Shown: positions 19,897 to 27,311 of the stretch, one piece after another | Layout of the letters: each line of letters opens with the position of its first letter | How positions within the stretch are numbered: the first letter of the stretch is position 1 | Assembly (NCBI GenBank): GCA_026400755.1 | Contig: JAPLOM010000063.1 | Coordinates: 24,333 to 60,363, forward strand | Source of the DNA: Alphaproteobacteria bacterium | GTDB lineage: Bacteria; Pseudomonadota; Alphaproteobacteria; CADEGL01 | DNA length: 36,031 nucleotides | Reading direction: 5' to 3' | Notes under the pieces: model-generated | Told to the model about the DNA's origin: nothing | Database searches by the model: none | Seen by the model: only the letters and a program-made list of their open reading frames with translations | Made by a program: the position numbers and the translations under genes

Positions 19897-20923
19897 ATGC
19901 GCCCCAGATCTGGGCCAGGACGCGCATCAGGTTCTCGCCCAGAAGCCCGCGCACCTGGGTTTCGTTCCAGCCATGATTCAGAAGTGCCTCGGTCAGGCGC
20001 GGCAGCTCCTGCGGCGAGCCGCAATCGGAGAGATAGCGCGTGCGGATGTCGTTGCCGAACGCGTCGGCGTATTTCGAGATGGCACCGGGATAGCGGTTGA
20101 GCGTCATGGACGTGGTGGCGCTGACCTTGGCCAGGTCGGAGACGATGGGGAAGTCGGTGCCGAGCGACAGCTTCTCCGGCCCGATCAGGTTCGCGGCATG
20201 GTCCACATGGCGCAGGAAATCCTTGAGCGAGGGGCGGTCGTTGGATTTCCCGTCCCAGCACATGGGACCGTAGACGGAGACGCCCAACAGGCCGCCGGTC
20301 GCGCCCACGGCCTTGATGACGGCGTCGGTTTTGTTGCGCGCGGCCATGGCCACGGTCTTGGTGTTGGCGTGGGTCAGAAGCACCGGCTTCGACGAGGCGG
20401 CGGCTGCGTCCAGGCACGTGCGCTCGCCCACGTGGGAGAGATCGACCGCGATGCCGAGGCGGTTCATCTCCTCGACCGCGCGCTTGCCCATGGCGGACAG
20501 GCCGCCGTCATGCGGCTCAAGGCACCCGTCGCCCAGGAAGTTGCGCTCGTTGTAGGTGATCTGCATCACGCGCAGGCCCAGGCGATGGAAAAAGCCGAGG
20601 CGCTCCAACCGGTCGCCGATGGGGCGCATGTTCTGCCAGCCCATGATCAGGCCGACCTTGCCCTCCTTCTTGGCCTGGCGGATGTCGTCGGTCTTGAGCA
20701 CGAGGCGCCAGGGGCTGTCGGGCTTTTCCACCCGCACCAGCCAGTCGGCCACTTGGTCGGCCGCTTCGGCGAAGTCGGCGTGGAAGCGGGAGACGGTCAG
20801 GTTGATGGCCGAGACATTGCCCTGCTTCAGCGGCTCGATCGTGCCGTCGCAGGTAAAGATCAGCCCGTCGATGATGGTCGCATCCTTGTGCAGCGCGGCC
20901 GCTTGGGGCGAAACGGTGCTCAT
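19895..20923 (-). CDS. M19 (membrane dipeptidase) family protein lacking part of the metal site
   Basis: The 342-residue protein has the M19/renal dipeptidase TIM-barrel layout. I-I-D-G is near 17-20, M-Q-I-T-Y-N-E-R-N follows, then D-G-G-L-S-x-x-G and D-L-S-H-V with His164, L-T-H-A-N with His185 and L-G-T-D-F with Asp257. Canonical members have D-G-H-N-D after the first strand and a bridging Glu in G-V-E-G-G. Here these read D-G-L-I-F and G-W-Q-N, so two ligand sets are gone. I recall a subgroup of M19 proteins with the same changes, so this is probably a divergent enzyme rather than a decayed one. It lies 10 bases after the flavin monooxygenase gene with an AGGAGA site before its ATG, so the two are co-transcribed. 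Confidence 0.82.
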   Translation of the reverse strand: MSTVSPQAAALHKDATIIDGLIFTCDGTIEPLKQGNVSAINLTVSRFHADFAEAADQVADWLVRVEKPDSPWRLVLKTDDIRQAKKEGKVGLIMGWQNMRPIGDRLERLGFFHRLGLRVMQITYNERNFLGDGCLEPHDGGLSAMGKRAVEEMNRLGIAVDLSHVGERTCLDAAAASSKPVLLTHANTKTVAMAARNKTDAVIKAVGATGGLLGVSVYGPMCWDGKSNDRPSLKDFLRHVDHAANLIGPEKLSLGTDFPIVSDLAKVSATTSMTLNRYPGAISKYADAFGNDIRTRYLSDCGSPQELPRLTEALLNHGWNETQVRGLLGENLMRVLAQIWGA

Positions 20924-20933
20924 GGCGTCTCCT

Positions 20934-21950
20934 TCAGGCGAAGTGGGGCATGACGCGCGTGGCGAACAGCTCGAGCGAGCGCAGCACGTCGCGGTGGTTG
21001 GCGCCGAAATTCATGTTCATCTGCATGTTGTGGATGCCCAGTGCTTCATAGCGCTTGAGTTTCTCCACGCATTGCTCTGGCGTGCCGATGATCAACGCGT
21101 TCTCGACCTCGGCCTCGGTGACCTCGACGTCGATCGGCACGATGGCGCCGCCCTTGACCAGACCGGGTGTGTTGAAGACGCGCACGAAGCGGCGGTTGTT
21201 CTCCATGGCCAGCGCCAGCTTCTCCTCGGCATCCGCGCGGCTTTCGGTCACGTAGCACATGCGCAGCATGGACAGCTTCTGCTTGGCTGCCGCGGGGCCC
21301 ACCTCGGCCACGGCGTCCATGAACGACTTGGCTTGAGCCTGCGCCGCGCCGAAGGGATCGCGCAAGGGCGTGGTCATGACGTGATAGCCTTGCTTGACCG
21401 ACCAGTTGACGGCGCCGGGCGCCAGGGCCGCGATCCAGATCGGCGGATAAGGCTTGGTCATCGGGCGCGGCGTGATGGTCAGCGGGCCGAAATCGTACCA
21501 TTGGCTTTTCCAGACTACCTCTTCCTCGGTCAGGAGCTTCTTGAGGCAGGCCAGCGCGTCGCCGAAACGGTCGCGCGATTCGCTGACCGGCACGCGGAAA
21601 TGATCGAACTCATATTGGAATGCGCCGCGTCCCAGGCCCAGTTCGATGCGCCCGTCGGTCAGGCAATCGGCTTGGGCGATTTCGCCGGCCAGGCGGCGGA
21701 TGTCATAGAAGGGCAGCACCAGCACCGCCGTGATGATCGGGATGCGCTTGGTGACGGCGGCCACCTTCACCGCGGTCAGGAGCGGGCTCGGGTGCGTCAG
21801 ATAGTTGATGAAATGGTGCTCGGGGATCGAGACGGAGGTGAAGCCGACATCCTCGGCGAACTTCGCTTCCTCCACCGTCTCCCGATACATGTGCTGGGCC
21901 GGCAGCTTCACGTCGGGCCAATAGCACGGCAGGTAGAACCCGAAATCCAT
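20934..21950 (-). CDS. Luciferase-like (LLM class) flavin-dependent monooxygenase
   Basis: The 338-residue TIM-barrel protein begins MDFGFYLPCYW. It contains the LLM core S-I-P-E-H-H-F-I-N-Y, the A-E-I-A-Q-A-D-C-L-T-D-G-R-I-E-L-G-L-G-R-G block, P-Y-P-P-I-W-I-A-A, and the C-terminal I-I-G-T-P-E-Q-C-V-E-K-L-K. Such enzymes use reduced FMN, supplied by a separate reductase, and oxygen to oxidise or cleave organic substrates. I chose the ATG at 21950, which has GGAGA six bases upstream, over an earlier ATG at 21977 that would overlap the operator. No flavin reductase gene is seen in the window. It is downstream of the MocR gene and its putative operators. Confidence 0.9.
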   Translation of the reverse strand: MDFGFYLPCYWPDVKLPAQHMYRETVEEAKFAEDVGFTSVSIPEHHFINYLTHPSPLLTAVKVAAVTKRIPIITAVLVLPFYDIRRLAGEIAQADCLTDGRIELGLGRGAFQYEFDHFRVPVSESRDRFGDALACLKKLLTEEEVVWKSQWYDFGPLTITPRPMTKPYPPIWIAALAPGAVNWSVKQGYHVMTTPLRDPFGAAQAQAKSFMDAVAEVGPAAAKQKLSMLRMCYVTESRADAEEKLALAMENNRRFVRVFNTPGLVKGGAIVPIDVEVTEAEVENALIIGTPEQCVEKLKRYEALGIHNMQMNMNFGANHRDVLRSLELFATRVMPHFA

Positions 21951-21977
21951 GACGTCTCCATCCCGCCGCGCCATCAA

Positions 21978-21993
21978 ATTGTATCAGTACAAT
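21978..21993. promoter_or_regulatory. Operator palindrome, copy 1
   Basis: ATTGTATCAGTACAAT is a 16-bp palindrome with arms ATTGTA/TACAAT around TCAG. It lies 28-43 bases upstream of the monooxygenase start. An exact reverse-complement copy lies at 22066-22081. It is AT-rich inside GC-rich DNA and adjacent to the MocR gene, fitting a GntR/MocR-type binding site. Confidence 0.75.
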
Positions 21994-22020
21994 TAATTCA
22001 CGTGCGGCTGATGGATGAGA

Positions 22021-22049
22021 CAATTCCCTGACGACGCATTCTCCGTCAA
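22021..22049 (-). promoter_or_regulatory. Possible promoter of the monooxygenase/M19 unit
   Basis: On the minus strand TTGACG (22044-22049) and GAATTG (22021-22026) are 17 bases apart, between the two operator copies. The -35 match is good, the -10 poor. This would put one operator upstream of the promoter (activator position) and one downstream of the start. Confidence 0.3.
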
Positions 22050-22065
22050 GGAAAACGCAACCCAT

Positions 22066-22081
22066 ATTGTACTGATACAAT
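22066..22081. promoter_or_regulatory. Operator palindrome, copy 2 (inverted)
   Basis: ATTGTACTGATACAAT is the exact reverse complement of copy 1, with centres 88 bases apart (about 8.4 helical turns). It ends only nine bases past the MocR stop codon. Confidence 0.75.
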
Positions 22082-22089
22082 TGAGAAAT

Positions 22090-23481
22090 TTAGAGACCGA
22101 CGTAGCCGGGCCGTGGCCGTGCGGACAGCGCTATGGCCAAGACTTCCAGGCCTTTCGCCAATTCCGTTTCGTCGCGCACGGCACCGCCCAGGCTGACGCG
22201 CACGGCGTGGGGCACGGGATCGTGCGCGGCGGCGAAGGCCTCGGCGGGGATCACGAGCGCGCCTTGCGCCCGCGTGTAGGACGCGAACTGCAGGCCGGTC
22301 CAGGCTTCGGGCAGAAGCAGCCAGAGATTGGGGCCCGCGACCTGGGCGCGGATCTTGGCCGAGGACAGAATCTTCGCGGCCAGGGCTTGGCGGCGTTTCA
22401 TCGCCGCGCGCTGGCGCAAGACAAGTTTCTCCGCGGTGCCGTCCTCGATCAATCCGGCCGCCAGTTCCGCGGTCAAGGGCGAGGTCATCCAACTGCTGGC
22501 GCCGAGCGCGGCCGACATGCGCGCAGCACCACCCGGCGGTGTCGCCAGATAGCCGATGCGCAAGGCGGGCACCACGCTCTTGGACAGAGCGGTGACGTAG
22601 TAACTGCGCTCGGGCGCGAAGCTGGCCAAAGGCGGCGGCGGATCAACCGCGTAGGGGCCATAGACGTCGTTCTCGATGATGGTCAGTCCGTGCTTGCGCG
22701 CGACCGCGGCCACGGCCCGGCGGCGCGCAGCGCTCATCATCGCGGTCGTGGGGATGTGATGGGTGGGCAGACAGAACAGGGCGCTGGGCCGCGCCTTGCG
22801 GCACGCTTCGTCCAGCGCGTCGGGGATCAGCCCTTGGTCGTCGATCGCCACGCCCTTCAGGTTCAGCCGGCGGCTGGCCGCGATGAACTTGATGCCGGGG
22901 TCGGTCATCGTCTCGGTCAGGACCGTGTCGCCCGGCTCCGTGATCGCGGACAGGATCGTGGCCGCGCCGTGCTGCGCGCCGCTGGTCACCACCACGTCCT
23001 CGGCTTTGGCCTTCAGGCCACGCGCCCGCAGCCATGCCGCGCCCGCTTCGCGATGACGCTCGAGGCCGAGCCACGGCGGCTGATAGGCGATCATCTCGCC
23101 GAGCTTCGGATGGTCCGAAAGCTTGCGCAGCCGTTGGGCCACCGCGCGCGCATGATGTTCGTCCAAAACGGGGCAGTTGAAGGCCAGGTCGATGGCCGCA
23201 CCCGCGCCGAAGCTGGTCCAGCCGACCGTGCTGACATCCTCGGCCCGGCGCGGCGTGTCGTGGCCCAAGACGAAGGTGCCGCGCCCGACCTGGCCCGCGA
23301 CCAGGCCGCGCCGTTGCGCCTCGGCATAGGCGCGGGTCACTGTCTGCACCGAAACGCCTAGCTCGCGCGCGAATGCGCGGTGGGTGGGTAGGCGTGCGCC
23401 GACGGCCAGGACGCCCGATTCGATATCGCGCGCGATGCGTTCGACGATCGCGAGGTAACGCCGGTCGCGTCCGCCCGCCAT
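22090..23481 (-). CDS. MocR-type PLP-dependent transcriptional regulator (GntR HTH + aminotransferase fold)
   Basis: The 463-residue protein has an N-terminal GntR winged helix, with A-R-L-P-T-H-R-A-F-A-R-E-L-G-V-S-V-Q-T-V-T-R-A-Y at about 29-52 and R-G-T-F-V, followed by a class I aminotransferase-fold domain. This domain includes V-T-S-G-A-Q-H-G, E-N-D-V-Y-G-P-Y and the PLP lysine Lys301 in T-A-L-S-K-S-V-V-P-A-L-R-I-G-Y. MocR regulators sense PLP or amino compounds. I use the ATG at 23481; a GTG is directly before it. No good ribosome-binding site is seen. It precedes the monooxygenase and M19 genes on the same strand and probably controls them through the paired palindromes. Confidence 0.93.
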   Translation of the reverse strand: MAGGRDRRYLAIVERIARDIESGVLAVGARLPTHRAFARELGVSVQTVTRAYAEAQRRGLVAGQVGRGTFVLGHDTPRRAEDVSTVGWTSFGAGAAIDLAFNCPVLDEHHARAVAQRLRKLSDHPKLGEMIAYQPPWLGLERHREAGAAWLRARGLKAKAEDVVVTSGAQHGAATILSAITEPGDTVLTETMTDPGIKFIAASRRLNLKGVAIDDQGLIPDALDEACRKARPSALFCLPTHHIPTTAMMSAARRRAVAAVARKHGLTIIENDVYGPYAVDPPPPLASFAPERSYYVTALSKSVVPALRIGYLATPPGGAARMSAALGASSWMTSPLTAELAAGLIEDGTAEKLVLRQRAAMKRRQALAAKILSSAKIRAQVAGPNLWLLLPEAWTGLQFASYTRAQGALVIPAEAFAAAHDPVPHAVRVSLGGAVRDETELAKGLEVLAIALSARPRPGYVGL

Positions 23482-23505
23482 CACGCGGCCCGAGTCATGG
23501 GCGGC

Positions 23506-24636
23506 TCAGCGCGCCGCCCGGCCCAGCGCCTTGCCGCGCGTGCGCTTGATCGCGGCGATGGCCGGCGCGGCGTGGCTTAGGTCATCGGGATAGAAGGCGA
23601 TCTCGTCCTTGAGCAGAGGGCCGGTGTTCAGGAACCCTTCCAAGGTCGCGTGCATGCACAGCGCGGCATAGGTCACCTGATAGCCGCCTTCCTGCACCGC
23701 GACCAGGCGTCCGCCGGTGTGCTTTTGGGCCAGCTTGCGCGCCTCGTCCGCCAGCGCGCGAAAGCCCGCCATGGTCACGAGCTGGCGGCCGTTGGGGTCG
23801 AACTGGTTCGCGTCCTGGCCGTTCGCGACCAGGATCACCTCCGGCTTGTAGGCGTTCACCGCCGGCACGACGATCTCGCGCATGGCCTTCAGATAACCCG
23901 AATCGCTGGTGCCCATCGGCAGCGGCACGTTCAGGTTGAAGCCCTTGCCGCGACCCTTGCCGACCTCGTTGGCCTTGCCGGTCTGCGGATGGAACTTGGG
24001 GTGCCAGGCGCCATGGTCCATGTGGAACGACACGGTCAGCACGTCGTTGCGATGGTAGAAGCCTTCCTGCGTGCCGTTGCCGTGATGGACGTCCCAATCC
24101 AGGATCGCGACGCGCTTGGCGCCGCGCTCGATGGCGCGCTGGGCGGCCAGCGCCGTGTTGTTGAGGAAGCAATAGCCGTCGGCCGTGTCGGGCGAGGCAT
24201 GGTGCCCCGGCGGACGCACCAGCGCATAGGTCAACTTGCCCTTGCCGTCCAGCATGTGGTCCATCGCCGCGATGGCGGTGCCCGCCGCGGCCTTCACGGG
24301 ACCATAGGATTTCGGCGTGAACAGAGTGGTGCGCGTGTACCACTTGCCGCGCCCCTTGCTCTTGGTCACCCGCTCCAGGTCGGCCAGGAAGCCCGGCGTG
24401 TGGAAGGTGAGAAGCTCGTCGCGCGTGGCTTGGCGGCCCTTGTGCCATTTGATCTGCTTGGCCAGGGGGCCGTCCTTCAGGATGGACAGCATGTTGCGCA
24501 CGCGATCCGGGCCTTCCGTATGCTTTTCGGCGACGGCCAGGAACGGGTAGGGCGGAATTTCGAAGGCCGCCATGCCCATGTCGTGCTTCAGCACGTCGGG
24601 ATGCCAGAACACATGCAAGGTCTCGGTCTTGGCCAT
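23506..24636 (-). CDS. Histone deacetylase-like / acetylpolyamine amidohydrolase family protein
   Basis: The 376-residue protein belongs to the arginase/deacetylase fold of class II HDAC-like enzymes. It shows R-P-P-G-H-H-A (His145-His146 as the catalytic pair), D-W-D-V-H-H-G-N-G-T with zinc ligands Asp182 and His184, and A-N-G-Q-D-A-N-Q-F-D-P for the third zinc ligand. A conserved G-G-Y near the end supplies the tyrosine. Bacterial members deacetylate acetylated polyamines, other small amides or lysine side chains. A strong AGGAGG-like site precedes the ATG. It sits between the MocR gene and the transporter genes on the same strand, which suggests a small-molecule amide as substrate, but that is inference. 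Confidence 0.9.
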   Translation of the reverse strand: MAKTETLHVFWHPDVLKHDMGMAAFEIPPYPFLAVAEKHTEGPDRVRNMLSILKDGPLAKQIKWHKGRQATRDELLTFHTPGFLADLERVTKSKGRGKWYTRTTLFTPKSYGPVKAAAGTAIAAMDHMLDGKGKLTYALVRPPGHHASPDTADGYCFLNNTALAAQRAIERGAKRVAILDWDVHHGNGTQEGFYHRNDVLTVSFHMDHGAWHPKFHPQTGKANEVGKGRGKGFNLNVPLPMGTSDSGYLKAMREIVVPAVNAYKPEVILVANGQDANQFDPNGRQLVTMAGFRALADEARKLAQKHTGGRLVAVQEGGYQVTYAALCMHATLEGFLNTGPLLKDEIAFYPDDLSHAAPAIAAIKRTRGKALGRAAR

Positions 24637-24686
24637 CGCGGCTCCTCCTGAACGAAATCCGGTCTGATCTTAATCGAACCGCGCGG

Positions 24687-25218
24687 CTAGACGAGTCCGG
24701 CGAGGCCCAGCACGCCGGCCGCGCCCAGGATCCACAGCGGATGGATCTTGGTGAACAGCGTGAGGGCGGCGGTGGCCGCGGTGATCGCGTAGGCGACCCA
24801 GGAATGGTCCGCCGCGTCGGTCAGGATCCAAGCCGCTACCCAACACCAGGCCGATGGTCACGGGCGCCAGCCTGGCTTGCGTGGCCTTGCGCCAGGGCCG
24901 GTCGCGGAAACGATCCCAAGCGTTGCTGATGGTGTAGGCCAGAACGGACGAGGGGCCGCACATGGCCAGCGTGGTGATCAAGGCACCCAACAGGCCGCCG
25001 ACCTGGAGGCCGATCAGGCTGACGACCAGGACATTCGGGCCGGGTGCGGCTTGCGCCAGGGCGAACAGATCGACGAACTGGGTGTCCGTCATCCAGTGCT
25101 GATCGTGGACGGACAGGCGGTGGATTTCCGGCACCACGGCGTTGGCGCCGCCGATGGCCAGGATCGACAACAGCGCGAACTGCCCCAACAGGGTGATGTA
25201 GATGTCGAGCGGCTTCAT
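24687..25218 (-). pseudogene. chrA: ChrA-type transporter, second half, with a single-base frameshift
   Basis: From ATG 25218 the protein reads MKPLDIYITLLGQFALLS..., with G-G-A-N-A-V-V-P-E, A-L-A-Q-A-A-P-G-P-N and the helices of a ChrA half domain, as far as G-L-V-L-G-S-G near 24833. The frame then turns into arginine-rich nonsense. Removing one base around 24830 (in the G-G-C-T-T-G-G stretch of the coding strand) restores W-I-L-T-D-A-A-D-H-S and two further hydrophobic helices, ending at a TAG at 24687-24689 (176 aa, normal for this half). It is either a sequencing error or a young inactivating indel. The start overlaps the stop of the first half (ATGA). Confidence 0.82.
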
Positions 25219-25775
25219 GCCGGCGCTTTCCGGAAGCGCCGCCACCACACGATCAGGACGCTCAACGGCGCCACGACCAACAGCAGGGTCAAGAGCGGCC
25301 AGCGGAAGACGGCGATGCCCACGAACGTCGCGCCGACGAACAGAAGCACCAGCGCGTCGCGCCGATGATTGTCGAGCATCTTGAGGCCGGTCGCGACCAC
25401 GAGGCCCGCGGCGGCGGCGGCCACGCCGTCGAAGGCCGCGTCCACCTCCGGACGGTGGCCGTAGCGCGCGTAAAGCAGGCCCAACGTCACCACGACGCAG
25501 AACGGCACCAGCATCAATCCGCCGAAGGCGGCGGTGGAGCCGCGAAGTCCGTGGAAGCGCCTTCCGATGCAGACCGAGACGTTGCAAATGTTGGGGCCGG
25601 GCAGGAACTGGCAGAGGCTCAACACATCGGTGAACTCGGGCGTCGTCAGCCAGCCCTTGCGTTCGACCAGCATGCGCCGGGCGAACGGCAAGACGCCGCC
25701 GAACCCGGACGCGCCGATGGAAAGAAAGCCGAGAAAGAGTTCGCGCGGCGTGGGTGCCGACGCCGCTTGCGTCAC
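25215..25775 (-). CDS. chrA: ChrA-type transporter, first half (186 aa)
   Basis: This is a membrane protein of the chromate ion transporter family in its short, two-gene form. Visible features are G-F-L-S-I-G-A-S-G-F-G-G-V-L-P at 15-29, L-S-L-C-Q-F-L-P-G-P-N (the family's PGPN motif) and about five to six hydrophobic helices. ChrA pumps chromate, taking it as a sulfate analogue; many homologues in non-resistant bacteria move unknown anions. The start is a GTG that overlaps the amidase stop as GTGA. It needs its partner at 24687-25218, which is frameshifted here, so function is in doubt. The link to the amidase gene suggests a different anion from chromate. Confidence 0.88.
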   Translation of the reverse strand: MTQAASAPTPRELFLGFLSIGASGFGGVLPFARRMLVERKGWLTTPEFTDVLSLCQFLPGPNICNVSVCIGRRFHGLRGSTAAFGGLMLVPFCVVVTLGLLYARYGHRPEVDAAFDGVAAAAAGLVVATGLKMLDNHRRDALVLLFVGATFVGIAVFRWPLLTLLLVVAPLSVLIVWWRRFRKAPA

Positions 25776-27205
25776 GGCGTCCCCGGTCGGGGATCGATGG
25801 GCACCTTGGCGGCCAGGCCCAGCACGTCTTCAAGCTGTGCGGCGGCGGCCAGCAACGCGGCCTCGCCGCGCGGCGGCGCCACGAGCTGGAGCCCCACGGG
25901 GCGGCCGTCCTTGGTGAAGCCGCACGGCACCGAGATGGCCGGATAGCCGGTCACGGTGATGGCATACGTGACCAGCACCCAGTCGATGTAGTTGTCGAAC
26001 TTATGGCCCTCGACCTCGGCGATATAGCGCGTGTTGACGTCGAAGGGCGGCACGATGGCGGCGGGGCAGGCCAGGATGTCGTGGCTCTCGAAATAGCGCG
26101 CAAGATTGCGGCACATAGTGCCGCGCGCGTGCTCGGCGCGGCCGACGATGCCGGCATCCAGCTTCTGTCCCTGCTCGATGTTCCAGATCACGTCGGCCTT
26201 CAGCTTGTCACGGTGGTCGGCCAAAAGCTTGGAACGGTCGGTCGCGAATTTGAAGGCGCGCAGGGTCTGGAAGACGAACTGCGCATCCTTCAGATCGGGC
26301 GTAGCCTCGTCGACCTTCGCACCCACGTCGCCGAAGCGCTTGGCCGCGGCCGCGCAGATCTCGCGCACTTCGCGTTCGACCGGTGTCACGCCTAGGTCCG
26401 GGCTGAAACCGACGCGTTTGACCGGCTTGGCTTCGGCGATCGCGTCCTGAAAAGACCGCGCGGGATATTCGAGCGAGATTGGGTCGCGCGGATGCACGCC
26501 GGCTTGGGCGTCGAGAAGAAGCGCCGTGTCGCGCACGTCGCGCCCCATCGGCCCGTCGACTGAGAGCGAATCGAAGATATGCGGCTTCGGCCCATGGGCC
26601 ACGCGGCCCGGCGTTGGGCGAAGGCCGACGACCGAACAGAAGCTGGCCGGCGTGCGCAAGGACCCACCCAAATCCGAGCCGCTGGCCAGCCAGACCTCGC
26701 CGGTCGCGAGCGCGACCGCCGCGCCGCCGGAAGAACCGCCGCAGGTGAGTGCTGTATTCCATGGGTTGAGCGTCTTGCCGAACACCTCGTTGAAGGTGTT
26801 GGCGCCCGCGCCGAACTCCGGTGTGTTGGATTTCGCGATCACGACCGCGCCGCGTGCCTCCAACGTCTCGACCATGATGTCCGAGGTCTGGGGTACGTGG
26901 TTCGTGAAGATGGGCGAGCCATAGGTGGTGCGCACGCCCGCGACGTCGTTCAAATCCTTGATGGCGATGGGCAGGCCCGCCAGCCAGCCCGGGTGGTCGG
27001 ATGCGCCCGTCTTGCCCAACGCGTCGATGCGCTTGGCCGATTCGCGCGCGCGGTCCAGGCACAAAGTGGGCAGGGCGTTGACCTTGGGCTCGACCTCGGC
27101 GATGCGCGCCGCCGCCGCCTCGATCAGCTCTTCCGGCTTGATCTCCTTGCGCTTCAGGCGGCGCACGGCCTCGCGCGCGGACAGGCGGCACAGTTCGCTG
27201 ATCAT
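25772..27205 (-). CDS. Amidase (amidase-signature family)
   Basis: The 477-residue enzyme has the amidase-signature core with catalytic triad Lys83 (P-I-A-I-K-D), Ser158 in G-G-S-S-G-G and nucleophile Ser182 in G-S-D-L-G-G-S-L-R-T-P. It would hydrolyse a carboxamide to acid and ammonia. It is related to GatA, but the gatB and gatC genes are absent and the C-terminus is typical of stand-alone amidases. A strong GGGGGAG site lies five bases before the ATG. Its stop overlaps the chrA start. It follows the triple-RidA gene after 106 bases that contain a pair of palindromic repeats. Confidence 0.9.
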   Translation of the reverse strand: MISELCRLSAREAVRRLKRKEIKPEELIEAAAARIAEVEPKVNALPTLCLDRARESAKRIDALGKTGASDHPGWLAGLPIAIKDLNDVAGVRTTYGSPIFTNHVPQTSDIMVETLEARGAVVIAKSNTPEFGAGANTFNEVFGKTLNPWNTALTCGGSSGGAAVALATGEVWLASGSDLGGSLRTPASFCSVVGLRPTPGRVAHGPKPHIFDSLSVDGPMGRDVRDTALLLDAQAGVHPRDPISLEYPARSFQDAIAEAKPVKRVGFSPDLGVTPVEREVREICAAAAKRFGDVGAKVDEATPDLKDAQFVFQTLRAFKFATDRSKLLADHRDKLKADVIWNIEQGQKLDAGIVGRAEHARGTMCRNLARYFESHDILACPAAIVPPFDVNTRYIAEVEGHKFDNYIDWVLVTYAITVTGYPAISVPCGFTKDGRPVGLQLVAPPRGEAALLAAAAQLEDVLGLAAKVPIDPRPGTP

Positions 27206-27222
27206 GCATACTCCCCCAAGAT

Positions 27223-27250
27223 CCTCATGCTGAGCCTATCGAAGTATGAG
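27223..27250. repeat. REP-like palindrome, unit 1
   Basis: The unit has arms CTCATGCT (27224-27231) and AGTATGAG (27243-27250), one mismatch apart, around a GAGCCTATCGA core. It matches the CTCATGCTGAGCCTGTCGAAG-type repeats scattered through many proteobacterial genomes. It pairs with unit 2 in inverted orientation. Confidence 0.7.
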
Positions 27251-27271
27251 ACCACCCGGATGCGCGGCGGC

Positions 27272-27300
27272 CCTCACCCTTCGACGGGCTCAGGGTGAGG
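27272..27300. repeat. REP-like palindrome, unit 2 (inverted)
   Basis: The arms CCTCACCCT (27272-27280) and AGGGTGAGG (27292-27300) are perfect. The core CTTCGACGGGCTC is the reverse complement of the unit 1 core with two changes. The pair lies between the triple-RidA and amidase genes and could act as a hairpin that tunes or stops read-through. Confidence 0.7.
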
Positions 27301-27311
27301 TGATTTGATTT

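Noticed and set aside
20556-22031. A 491-codon plus-strand frame across the M19 and monooxygenase genes
   Set aside because: Composition is that of a GC-bias shadow, with no start signal and no family match; both minus-strand genes are complete.
24687-25775. Chromate resistance as the role of the island
   Set aside because: Short ChrA halves are common in bacteria without chromate resistance. No chrB or chrF is present, one half is frameshifted and the neighbours are amide-metabolism genes.
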